Made by a program: the position numbers and the translations under genes | From: Clostridia bacterium | Lineage (GTDB): Bacteria; Bacillota; Clostridia; Christensenellales; Aristaeellaceae | Direction of reading: 5' to 3' | Assembly: GCA_017471125.1 (NCBI GenBank) | Contig: JAFUWR010000382.1 | Span: forward strand, 1-5,030 | DNA length: 5,030 bases | In this document: in pieces, positions 1-4,679 of the stretch | Layout of the letters: each line of letters begins with the position of its first letter | Numbering within the stretch: position 1 is the stretch's first letter | The notes under the pieces: generated by a model | Database searches by the model: none | What the model was told of the DNA's origin: nothing | Seen by the model: the letters and a program-made list of their open reading frames with translations, nothing else

Positions 1-72
1 CGTCGAAAAAACACAATACTCATGCCTTTTTACTGTGACTTTACTGTTTTTTCACAGAAATACCAGGTAATG

Positions 73-123
73 ACAAACCCCGCATCCGAAACATCTATAC
101 AGTTTCTCGGATCCGGGGTTTGT
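73..123 (-). terminator. Long inverted repeat downstream of the tRNA gene; possible weak terminator
   Basis: Bases 73-91 and 103-123 are near-perfect reverse complements: ten pairs (ACAAACCCCG with CGGGGTTTGT), one C/C mismatch, five more pairs, then A/T pairs around a one-base bulge, with a loop of about 11 bases. It begins 13 bases beyond the 3' end of the leftward tRNA gene, where a terminator or 3' processing element would be expected. Neither strand has a T-run directly after the stem, so it is not a canonical rho-independent terminator. It could instead be a stand-alone palindromic repeat. Confidence 0.4.
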
Positions 124-135
124 ATAAGAGAAATG

Positions 136-212
136 TGGTGGAGCATACCGGATTCGAACCGGTGACCTCTACAATGCGAATGTAGCGCGCTAGCCAACTG
201 TGCTAATGCCCC
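136..212 (-). tRNA. tRNA-Ala, anticodon CGC
   Basis: The minus strand folds into a complete 77-base tRNA. It has a 7-bp acceptor stem (GGGGCAT with ATGCTCC), a D arm, the anticodon stem CTACA/TGTAG with loop TTCGCAT, a 5-base variable region, a T arm ACCGG-TTCGAAT-CCGGT, discriminator A73 and an encoded CCA. The anticodon at positions 34-36 is CGC, which reads the alanine codon GCG. The acceptor stem has a G3-U70 wobble pair, the main identity element for alanyl-tRNA synthetase, which supports the assignment independently. The D stem is GCAC/GCGC, giving an A12-C23 mismatch where U12-A23 is usual. GCG codons are frequent in this GC-rich genome, so a dedicated CGC isoacceptor is plausible. Confidence 0.96.
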
Positions 213-275
213 ATATGCGATTTTTGGGGGTCGGTGATGGGAGGCGGGAAGGGCCTCTCAAACTGACCATGAAAT

Positions 276-284
276 ATTATAGCA
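276..284 (-). promoter_or_regulatory. Extended -10 promoter for the tRNA-Ala gene
   Basis: Read on the minus strand this is TGCTATAAT, a perfect TGnTATAAT extended -10 element. It lies about 64 bases upstream of the tRNA 5' end, giving a short leader for RNase P to remove. No good -35 hexamer is visible; the best match is GTTACC at 16-bp spacing (3 of 6), within C-rich sequence. That fits an extended -10 promoter, which depends less on a -35. The site is downstream of the regulator gene's stop codon, so the tRNA appears to be an independent transcription unit. Confidence 0.65.
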
Positions 285-357
285 CAGAGGGGGAGGGGGT
301 AACAGGGCAGAGAGGTTAATTCATTTATAATAAAATGTAAAACGGTGGAGGGAGGGG

Positions 358-1887
358 TCAGGGGTCGAGCTCGCGGTCGAGGATCTTGAGGGAGAAGAGC
401 AGGTGGAGGCGCTTGGTGGGGTCATTGAGGTTACAGTCGATGAGCTCGTCGATCTTGCGGAGGCGATAGAGGAGGGTGGTGCGGTGGATGATGAGCTTTT
501 CGGAGGTGCGGGGGATGTCGCGCTCGAGGAGGAGGAAGGCGCGGAGGGTCTCGAAGTAGCGTGTGTCGTGGGCGGCGTCGTGGGCCATGAGCTGGTAGAG
601 CTCGGGCGCGACGAGGTGGGTGAGCTGGAGGGGCGGCTGGAGGCTGTCCATGAGCACGTCGAGGGCGCAGTCGGAGAAGGGCACCATCCAGCGCTCGGAG
701 CGCAGCTCGAAGGCGCGGGCGAGGGCGATGCCGGCCTGTTTCCAAGCGACGGGCCACTCCCGCAGGCCGGTGACGGGGGAGGAGATGCCGGCGTAGAGGC
801 AGTAATCCCGGCACAGGGGCGCGAGGCGGTGGCGCAGCATGGGCAGGCCGGCGGTGTCGCGGCTCAGGTTGACGATGACGCACTGCTGCCGGTCGGAGAA
901 CATGATGTAGCCCTCGGGGAAGGCGCGGAACAGCTCGCTGTGCAGGGCGTGGGCCATCAGGATGCTGTCGTCGGGCCGCTGGTTGCGCATGCGTATGCAC
1001 AGCATCGGGTCGTCCCGGTTCCAGCCCAGCGTGCGGGTGAGCTGGCCAGCCTCCTGGGGCTCGGTGGGACGGCCCTCGAGCAGGTCGTAGACGATGTCGT
1101 CCATGCTGCGGTGGGGACGGTCCACGCCGAGGCGCTTCTTGCCCAGCAGCGTCATAGCCCGCTGGGTCAGCACCTCGGTGAGCCGGTAGTCAGCCCGGCG
1201 GAAGTCCCGATGATACTTCACCACCAGCAGCCGCCCGCGGTAGACCTCGCCCTCCCACAGGTTCACGTACAGGCATGGCGGGGAGTCGGGGGAGGTCTGC
1301 CAGAACTGGGCCGTGCGGTAGGCGTAGGTCTCCAGGTAGTCGGTGTCGTTCTTGAAGTCGTCGATGATGATGCGGGGGATGAACTCCCGGGAGGACGACA
1401 TGATGTAGTCCGGCGGCAGCACCTGGGACAGCTCCTGGGACCGGGCGATCATCACGAACCAGTCGTCGTGGATGCAGATGGGGTTGTCCAGCATCGCCGC
1501 GCCGGCCTCGCACAGCTCCCGCAGGCCCGCGTTCTGGTACACCAGCTCGTCCAGCGCCCGCTCCTGGGCGTGGAAGCGCTGGAACAGGCACAGCAGGCCG
1601 TCCAGCACCCGCCCCATGTCCGCGCCGGGACACGCCACGCAGCCCGCGCAGTCGATGGGCGCGGGGGCGACGCAGGCGTGGGCCGACGGGAAGCGGGCGG
1701 CGTCCTGGGCCTCCACGACGTACAGGATGTCCGCCTGCATCGGGATGCCGAAGCGGTAGCGGCGGGCGTCCGTGAAGCGGGCCTCGCCTCCGTCCACGGC
1801 GACGCGGCAGTCCACGCCAAGGCGGGCAAGCTCCTCCGCGATCGTCGCAAGGTCGGGCTGCATGTGGATCAATATGCTGGTGTCCAT
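358..1887 (-). CDS. PucR/CdaR-type transcriptional regulator with CxxCxxC cluster
   Basis: The 509-residue protein is a DNA-binding regulator by its C-terminal region (about 448-505). That region has the helix-turn-helix of the PucR C-terminal family, with the signature IHRTTLLYRLRKIDEL near 467-482. Residues 118-250 resemble the sensor segment common in this family (NAGLRELCEAGAAMLDNPICIHDDWFVMIARS). Residues 290-400 match the GGDEF-like middle region of CdaR-type proteins by position only. The N-terminal 100 residues are less typical and contain C72 and C80-x2-C83-x2-C86. The ATG is preceded by AGAGG with 9-base spacing. No transmembrane segment or signal peptide is seen, so it should be cytoplasmic. 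It is divergent from the methyltransferase/corrinoid operon, and regulators of this type often control the adjacent catabolic genes. Effector and target are unknown. Family assignment is firm; the role as local regulator is inference. Confidence 0.9.
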   Translation of the reverse strand: MDTSILIHMQPDLATIAEELARLGVDCRVAVDGGEARFTDARRYRFGIPMQADILYVVEAQDAARFPSAHACVAPAPIDCAGCVACPGADMGRVLDGLLCLFQRFHAQERALDELVYQNAGLRELCEAGAAMLDNPICIHDDWFVMIARSQELSQVLPPDYIMSSSREFIPRIIIDDFKNDTDYLETYAYRTAQFWQTSPDSPPCLYVNLWEGEVYRGRLLVVKYHRDFRRADYRLTEVLTQRAMTLLGKKRLGVDRPHRSMDDIVYDLLEGRPTEPQEAGQLTRTLGWNRDDPMLCIRMRNQRPDDSILMAHALHSELFRAFPEGYIMFSDRQQCVIVNLSRDTAGLPMLRHRLAPLCRDYCLYAGISSPVTGLREWPVAWKQAGIALARAFELRSERWMVPFSDCALDVLMDSLQPPLQLTHLVAPELYQLMAHDAAHDTRYFETLRAFLLLERDIPRTSEKLIIHRTTLLYRLRKIDELIDCNLNDPTKRLHLLFSLKILDRELDP

Positions 1888-1896
1888 TGTATAGCA

Positions 1897-1901
1897 CCTC
1901 T
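1897..1901 (-). promoter_or_regulatory. Ribosome binding site of the PucR-type regulator gene
   Basis: The minus strand reads AGAGG followed by 9 bases and the ATG whose last base on the plus strand is 1885. This supports the start chosen for the 509-residue product. Confidence 0.6.
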
Positions 1902-1928
1902 GGTGTGGTCGATGGTAGGGAACGGGGC

Positions 1929-1951
1929 GGGCGCCGCAACGGCGCCCCTAC
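1929..1951. repeat. GC-rich hairpin repeat, variant copy A
   Basis: GGGCGCCG and CGGCGCCC form an 8-bp perfect stem around a CAA loop, followed by CTAC. The stem ends and the flanking CCCCTAC match the two identical copies further right, but the loop and inner stem differ. It appears to be a diverged member of the same dispersed intergenic repeat family. Confidence 0.7.
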
Positions 1952-1958
1952 GGGATGG

Positions 1959-1983
1959 CGGGCGCTGGGGGCAGCGCCCCTAC
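1959..1983. repeat. 25-base GC-rich hairpin repeat, copy B
   Basis: The stem GGGCGCTG/CAGCGCCC encloses a GGGG loop and is followed by CTAC. The 25 bases are identical to those at 2043-2067. Such hairpins in leaders resemble REP-like or small non-autonomous palindromic elements. They have no terminator T-run, so termination is unlikely to be their role. Confidence 0.85.
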
Positions 1984-2010
1984 GACCCGTGCGCGGCAGC
2001 AGCCATTGGA

Positions 2011-2034
2011 CTGGTGCCTGGTGCCTGGTGCCTG
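2011..2034. repeat. 7-bp tandem repeat, (CTGGTGC)x3
   Basis: Three exact head-to-tail copies of CTGGTGC are followed by a partial CTG. The array sits between hairpin copies B and C. The unit length equals that of the array at 2064-2101, and the unit differs from CTACTGC at only two positions. Confidence 0.9.
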
Positions 2035-2042
2035 CGCACAAA

Positions 2043-2067
2043 CGGGCGCTGGGGGCAGCGCCCCTAC
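2043..2067. repeat. 25-base GC-rich hairpin repeat, copy C
   Basis: This is identical over 25 bases to the copy at 1959-1983: an 8-bp stem GGGCGCTG/CAGCGCCC with a GGGG loop and a trailing CTAC. Its last four bases merge directly into the CTACTNC tandem array. Exact identity between copies 84 bases apart suggests recent duplication or gene conversion. Confidence 0.85.
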
Positions 2068-2101
2068 TCTCTACTCCCTACTGCCTACTCCCTACTGCCT
2101 A
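2064..2101. repeat. 7-bp tandem repeat, CTACTCT/CTACTCC/CTACTGC x5
   Basis: Five consecutive 7-base units (CTACTCT, CTACTCC, CTACTGC, CTACTCC, CTACTGC) are followed by a partial CTA. Units 2-3 and 4-5 form an exact 14-base duplication. The array begins inside the CTAC tail of hairpin copy C and ends at the -10 of the leftward promoter. On the minus strand it reads as a GGGAGTAG/GGCAGTAG tract early in the regulator transcript. Confidence 0.9.
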
Positions 2102-2103
2102 TA

Positions 2104-2132
2104 ATTATATCCTCATTTTCGCGGATTGAAAA
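2104..2132 (-). promoter_or_regulatory. Putative sigma70-type promoter of the PucR-type regulator
   Basis: The minus strand has -35 TTTTCA (4 of 6 consensus) and -10 TATAAT (6 of 6) separated by exactly 17 bases. Predicted transcription starts near 2097, giving a leader of about 210 bases that runs through both tandem arrays and all three hairpins before the start codon. An imperfect palindrome GCGG-N8-CCGC (2121-2136) overlaps the -35 and could be an autoregulatory site. Confidence 0.65.
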
Positions 2133-2150
2133 CCGCTGATTTACGGGAAA

Positions 2151-2175
2151 TGTGGAAAATTACAAACTTTTCACA
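2151..2175. promoter_or_regulatory. Inverted repeat between divergent promoters; candidate operator
   Basis: TGTGGAAAA (2151-2159) and TTTTCACA (2168-2175) are inverted repeats with one extra G in the left arm, separated by 8 bases. The site lies 18 bases from the -35 of the leftward promoter and 6 bases upstream of the rightward -35, where an activator or shared repressor would bind. The dyad is seen directly; binding by the adjacent PucR-type regulator is inference. Confidence 0.5.
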
Positions 2176-2181
2176 AAATGC

Positions 2182-2211
2182 TTGACCGGGGAATCCCGCA
2201 TATGGTACTAT
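2182..2211 (+). promoter_or_regulatory. Putative promoter of the methyltransferase-corrinoid operon
   Basis: The -35 TTGACC (5 of 6) and -10 TACTAT (4 of 6) are 18 bases apart. The -10 is preceded by TGG, which creates an extended TGnTACTAT element that could compensate for the weaker hexamer and long spacer. The predicted start near 2218 gives a leader of about 70 bases. A good -35 with an imperfect -10 and a nearby dyad fits a regulated promoter. Confidence 0.65.
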
Positions 2212-2224
2212 TTTTACAGCAAAC

Positions 2225-2254
2225 ATGCGCTGTGGCCGGGGACCGGCCGTGCAT
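2225..2254 (+). promoter_or_regulatory. Leader hairpin of the methyltransferase operon
   Basis: GGCCGG (2234-2239) and CCGGCC (2243-2248) form a tight 6-bp GC stem with a GGA loop. An outer ATGC/GCAT stem (2225-2228 with 2251-2254) pairs across an internal loop. The hairpin lies just after the predicted transcription start and ends about 25 bases before the ribosome binding site. It has no T-run, so it is not a terminator; an RNA-stability or regulatory role is possible. Confidence 0.45.
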
Positions 2255-2278
2255 AATATTGTGGAAAGACCGATCGAG

Positions 2279-2283
2279 GGAGG
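2279..2283 (+). promoter_or_regulatory. Ribosome binding site that decides the methyltransferase start
   Basis: GGAGG lies 7 bases before the ATG at 2291 but only 1 base before the in-frame ATG at 2285. Another in-frame ATG at 2225 lies within the leader hairpin and lacks a ribosome binding site. The start at 2291 is therefore preferred. Confidence 0.75.
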
Positions 2284-2290
2284 TATGAAA

Positions 2291-3343
2291 ATGCTGACTG
2301 CAAAGGAGAACATGCGCGAAGTCATTCGCGGCGGACATCCCGACCGTTTCGTGAACCAGTACGAGGGCATCGCCCTGCTGTTCCATCCGTTCCTGATGGC
2401 GAGCCCGCTTTTGAAGAAGGGCGACATGAACGTGGTGAACGCCTGGGGCGTCACGAACTCGTTCCCGCCGAACGTGCCCGGCGCGTTCCCGGTGCACACC
2501 CCGGACAAGATCGTGGTGAAGGACATTGAGGAGTGGCGGAAGTACGTCAAGGCCCCGAGCCTCAAGTTCCCGGAGGAGCTGTGGAACGTGGCCAAGGACA
2601 TGTACGCGGCGGTGGACGGCACCAAGGCGTACAAGGCCACCTTCGTGGCCCCCGGCCTGTTCGAGCAGAGCCACCACCTGTGCTCCATGGAGGAGGCCCT
2701 GATGAACTACATGGAGTATGAGGACGAGATGCACGACCTCATCAAGTACCTGACCGACTGGGAGCTGGAGCTGGCCGAGGGCATCTGCTCCAACCTGCAC
2801 CCGGACGCCATCTTCCATCACGACGACTTCGGTTCCGAGCGCAACTCCTTCCTGCGCCCCGAGATCTTCGCGGACTTCTTCCTGGACGCCTACAAGGAGA
2901 TCTACGGCTACTACCACAGCCACGGCGTGGAGTTCATCTTCCACCACTCCGACAGCTACTGCGCCAACCTGATCCCCATCATGATCGAGATGGGCATCGA
3001 CGTGTGGCAGGGCTGCATGCACTCCAACAACGTGCCGGAGCTCATCAAGCAGTACGGCGGCAAGATGACCTTCATGGGCGAGATCGACAACAAGCAGGTG
3101 GACTTCGAGGGCTGGACCTACGCCGACTGCGAGAAGGCCGCGCTGAACGCCATCAAGACCTGCGGCGCCGCCGCCGACGGCAAGTACTTCATCCCCTGCA
3201 TCACCCAGGGCGGTCCGGGCTCCCTGTATGAGGGCACCTACAAGGGCCTCTGGGACGCCATCGACAAGTACAACTGCGAGACCTTCGGCCACAAGCAGGA
3301 GGACCTCGACGCGGCCCGCCTGCCGATGAGCGTGATGTTCTAA
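2291..3343 (+). CDS. Uroporphyrinogen decarboxylase (URO-D)-family corrinoid methyltransferase
   Basis: The 350-residue protein is the usual length for the URO-D superfamily, which includes methylcobalamin:CoM methyltransferases (MtaA, MtbA) and O-demethylase methyltransferases as well as true heme-pathway decarboxylases. Family-like features are the N-terminal LTAKENMREVIRGGHPDRF, the FHHDDFGS segment (175-182), FIFHHSDSY (215-223), GIDVWQGC (235-242), FMGEIDNK (261-268) and YFIPC (299-303). The corrinoid protein gene begins 42 bases downstream, which argues for cobalamin-linked methyl transfer rather than heme synthesis. Where MtaA has the zinc ligand pair HxC, this protein has H219-S-D221. 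C303 lies where the third zinc ligand Cys is expected, and C242 is another candidate. It is probably cytoplasmic. It could transfer a methyl group from a substrate to the corrinoid or from the corrinoid to an acceptor; the sequence does not decide this, and the substrate is unknown. Confidence 0.87.
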   Translation: MLTAKENMREVIRGGHPDRFVNQYEGIALLFHPFLMASPLLKKGDMNVVNAWGVTNSFPPNVPGAFPVHTPDKIVVKDIEEWRKYVKAPSLKFPEELWNVAKDMYAAVDGTKAYKATFVAPGLFEQSHHLCSMEEALMNYMEYEDEMHDLIKYLTDWELELAEGICSNLHPDAIFHHDDFGSERNSFLRPEIFADFFLDAYKEIYGYYHSHGVEFIFHHSDSYCANLIPIMIEMGIDVWQGCMHSNNVPELIKQYGGKMTFMGEIDNKQVDFEGWTYADCEKAALNAIKTCGAAADGKYFIPCITQGGPGSLYEGTYKGLWDAIDKYNCETFGHKQEDLDAARLPMSVMF

Positions 3344-3352
3344 ATAAACCTA

Positions 3353-3381
3353 TTGACGGCTTCCAGTGAAAGGAGTATTAT
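3353..3381 (+). promoter_or_regulatory. Promoter-like motif just before the corrinoid protein gene
   Basis: TTGACG (5 of 6) and TATTAT (4 of 6) are separated by exactly 17 bases within the 42-base gap between the two operon genes, overlapping the AGGAG ribosome binding site. A start 7 bases past the -10 would fall on the ATG itself, so any transcript would be leaderless or nearly so. It may be a chance match. Confidence 0.3.
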
Positions 3382-3385
3382 AGTT

Positions 3386-4015
3386 ATGAGCATTCAGAAT
3401 GTCAACGATCTGGTTTCCCGCGGCAAGGCCAAGCTGGTGCAGGCGGCGGTCCAGGAGACGCTGGACGAGGGCGTGCCGGCCACCGAGATCCTCCAGACGA
3501 TGATCGACGCCATGGACGTGGTGGGCGAGAAGTTCAAGAACAACGAGATCTTCGTGCCCGAGATGCTGATCGCCGCCAAGGCCATGAAGCGCGGCGTGGA
3601 CGTGTTGAAGCCGCACCTGGCCTCCGGCGAGGTGGGCAGCATGGGCAAGATGATCATGGGCACCGTGGCGGGCGACCTGCACGACATCGGCAAGAACCTG
3701 GTCATCATGATGATCGAGTCCGCGGGCTTCGAGGTCATCGACCTGGGCGTGGACGTGCCGGTGGAGAAGTTCATCCAGACCTACGAGGAGAACCCCGACA
3801 CCCGCATCATCGGCTGCTCCGCGCTGCTGACCACCACCATGCCCGCCCTGGCGGACACCGTCGCCGCCATCAACGCGGCGCCGTGGCGCGGCAAGGTGAA
3901 GGTCATGGTGGGCGGCGCGCCCATCACCCAGGAGTTCTGCGACCAGATCGGCGCGGACGCCTATACCCCCGACGCCGCCTCCGCCGCCAAGGCCGCGAAG
4001 GAATTGGTCGCGTAG
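3386..4015 (+). CDS. Corrinoid (B12-binding) methyltransferase protein
   Basis: The 209-residue protein is the methyl-carrying cobalamin subunit of a corrinoid methyltransferase system, of the MtaC/MtbC/MttC type and the usual size for it. Residues 1-85 form the helical cap domain (NDLVSRGKAKLVQAAVQETLDEG, then FVPEMLIAAKAMKRGVDVLKP). Residues 88-209 form the Rossmann-like B12 domain. It has the lower-ligand motif D97-L-H99-D-I-G102, with H99 expected to coordinate cobalt, then S145-x-L147 and G177-G178, which cradle the nucleotide tail. The chosen ATG has AGGAG 10 bases upstream, so an in-frame upstream extension is rejected. It follows the URO-D gene by 42 bases and is followed by a strong terminator, so the two are co-transcribed partners. 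It is cytoplasmic. The gene ends in TAG. The methyl donor and acceptor are not determined by the sequence. Confidence 0.95.
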   Translation: MSIQNVNDLVSRGKAKLVQAAVQETLDEGVPATEILQTMIDAMDVVGEKFKNNEIFVPEMLIAAKAMKRGVDVLKPHLASGEVGSMGKMIMGTVAGDLHDIGKNLVIMMIESAGFEVIDLGVDVPVEKFIQTYEENPDTRIIGCSALLTTTMPALADTVAAINAAPWRGKVKVMVGGAPITQEFCDQIGADAYTPDAASAAKAAKELVA

Positions 4016-4029
4016 TGGGTTCGTTGTTG

Positions 4030-4069
4030 ACAGGCCGGGATGCTTCCCGGCCTGTTTTTGTGTTTTTTC
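4030..4069 (+). terminator. Rho-independent terminator of the methyltransferase operon
   Basis: An 11-bp perfect stem (ACAGGCCGGGA with TCCCGGCCTGT) and a 4-base TGCT loop run into TTTTT, with a second T-run (TTTTTT) after GTG. It lies 14 bases after the corrinoid gene's stop codon. It should end most transcripts before the DUF2284 gene. Confidence 0.95.
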
Positions 4070-4099
4070 ACCCCTGGACGATAAACGAGGAGAGATCGC

Positions 4100-4633
4100 A
4101 TGAATTACGAGGAACTGGCCAGGCTGGCCGAAGCGGCGGGCTTCACGGCCTGGGCGCCGCTGGACGCGGCGACGTTGGAGGTCAAGCCCGAGGTGCGGGA
4201 CATGTGCGCCCAGAACACCTGCGGCATGTACGAGAAGCGCTGGAGCTGTCCCCCCGGCTGCGGGGCATTGGAGGAGTGCGCCGAGCGGCTGAAGCGTTAC
4301 AGCGGGGGCATACTGGTGCAGACCTGCGGGGACATCGAGGACAGCTTCGACTTCGAGGCCATCGTGGAGATCCAGCAGGACCACAAGGAGAACTTCGAGC
4401 GCATGTACGCCGAGCTGCGCAAGGCCGGCGTGGACGTGCTGGCGCTGGGCGCGGGCGCGTGTACCCAGTGCAAGGAATGTACCTATCCCGACGCGCCCTG
4501 CCGCTTCCCGGACAAGGCCGTGGCGTCGATGGAGGCCTACGGGCTGGTGGTGCTGGAGGTGTGCAAGGCCAACAATTTGCAGTATTACTACGGGTCGGAG
4601 AAGATGGCCTACAACAGCTGCTTCCTGATCTGA
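4100..4633 (+). CDS. DUF2284 putative metal-binding protein
   Basis: The 177-residue protein matches the DUF2284 (predicted metal-binding) family, whose biochemical role is not established. Eleven cysteines are spread over it. One group is C36-x4-C41 and C50-P-P-x-C54, with C60 close by. A second is C121-x2-C124-x2-C127-x6-C134, resembling an iron-sulfur binding pattern (GACTQCKEC, then PC). C76, C155 and C174 are further conserved-looking positions. The ATG has AGGAG with 7-base spacing. There is no signal peptide or membrane segment. It lies on the same strand as the methyltransferase operon but after its terminator, so it depends on read-through or on its own weak promoter (GATAAA at 4079-4084 is the only -10 candidate noticed). 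A link to corrinoid reactivation or electron transfer is inference from position. Family call is good; function unknown. Confidence 0.88.
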   Translation: MNYEELARLAEAAGFTAWAPLDAATLEVKPEVRDMCAQNTCGMYEKRWSCPPGCGALEECAERLKRYSGGILVQTCGDIEDSFDFEAIVEIQQDHKENFERMYAELRKAGVDVLALGAGACTQCKECTYPDAPCRFPDKAVASMEAYGLVVLEVCKANNLQYYYGSEKMAYNSCFLI

Positions 4634-4643
4634 CGGACATGAC

Positions 4644-4679
4644 GAGGGCCGCCGCGCCGTTGATGGCGCGGCGGCCCTC
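4644..4679. terminator. 15-bp perfect hairpin between convergent genes; probable bidirectional terminator
   Basis: GAGGGCCGCCGCGCC pairs perfectly with GGCGCGGCGGCCCTC around a GTTGAT loop. It lies between the stop codons of the rightward DUF2284 gene and the leftward NifX-like gene, 10 and 12 bases from them. Neither strand has a T-run after the stem, so if it terminates transcription it does so by hairpin strength, by rho, or by blocking read-through and 3' decay. Confidence 0.65.

Larger units (their letters stand above)
1888..2290. other. Divergent intergenic region (403 bases)
   Basis: No credible gene is seen here. The left part (about 1929-2101) is made of three GC-rich hairpin repeats and two 7-bp tandem arrays. 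The right part (2104-2254) is AT-richer and holds two divergent promoters, an inverted repeat between them, and a leader hairpin. The leftward regulator transcript would carry the whole repeat block as an untranslated leader of roughly 210 bases. The rightward operon has a leader of about 70 bases. No cobalamin riboswitch (B12 box) was recognised by eye. Confidence 0.7.

Noticed and set aside
326..331. Plus-strand TATAAT as a rightward promoter
   Set aside because: No -35 is found at 16-18 bases upstream, and downstream lies the antisense of the regulator gene. It is likely chance in an AT-rich patch.
1929..2101. The repeat block as a CRISPR array
   Set aside because: The repeats are hairpins and 7-bp tandem units without regularly sized unique spacers, and no cas genes are present.
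403..2139. Long plus-strand open frame (578 codons) opposite the PucR-type regulator
   Set aside because: Its translation is low-complexity, rich in Val, Gly, Ala and Glu and without a recognisable domain. It also runs through the intergenic repeats. It is the antisense shadow of a GC-rich gene.
2225..2290. In-frame upstream ATG codons (2225 and 2285) as starts for the URO-D protein
   Set aside because: The ATG at 2225 sits in the leader hairpin without a ribosome binding site, and the one at 2285 is only 1 base from GGAGG. The ATG at 2291 has 7-base spacing and a family-like N-terminus.
2212..2290. Cobalamin riboswitch in the operon leader
   Set aside because: The leader is only about 70 bases and no B12-box-like sequence was seen; cobalamin riboswitches are much longer.
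2171..3292. Minus-strand open frame opposite the URO-D gene
   Set aside because: It is a Val/Leu/His-rich shadow translation with no motif, while the opposite strand encodes a clear URO-D-family protein with a ribosome binding site and promoter.
4013..4018. TAG end of the corrinoid gene as a pyrrolysine read-through codon
   Set aside because: Pyrrolysine occurs inside MttB/MtbB/MtmB-type methyltransferases, not at the C-terminus of corrinoid proteins. The protein is full length at TAG and read-through would add only four residues.
4027..4055. TTGACA at 4027 as the -35 of a promoter for the DUF2284 gene
   Set aside because: At 17-base spacing the -10 position reads GCCTGT. The TTGACA overlaps the start of the terminator stem and is best explained as part of it.
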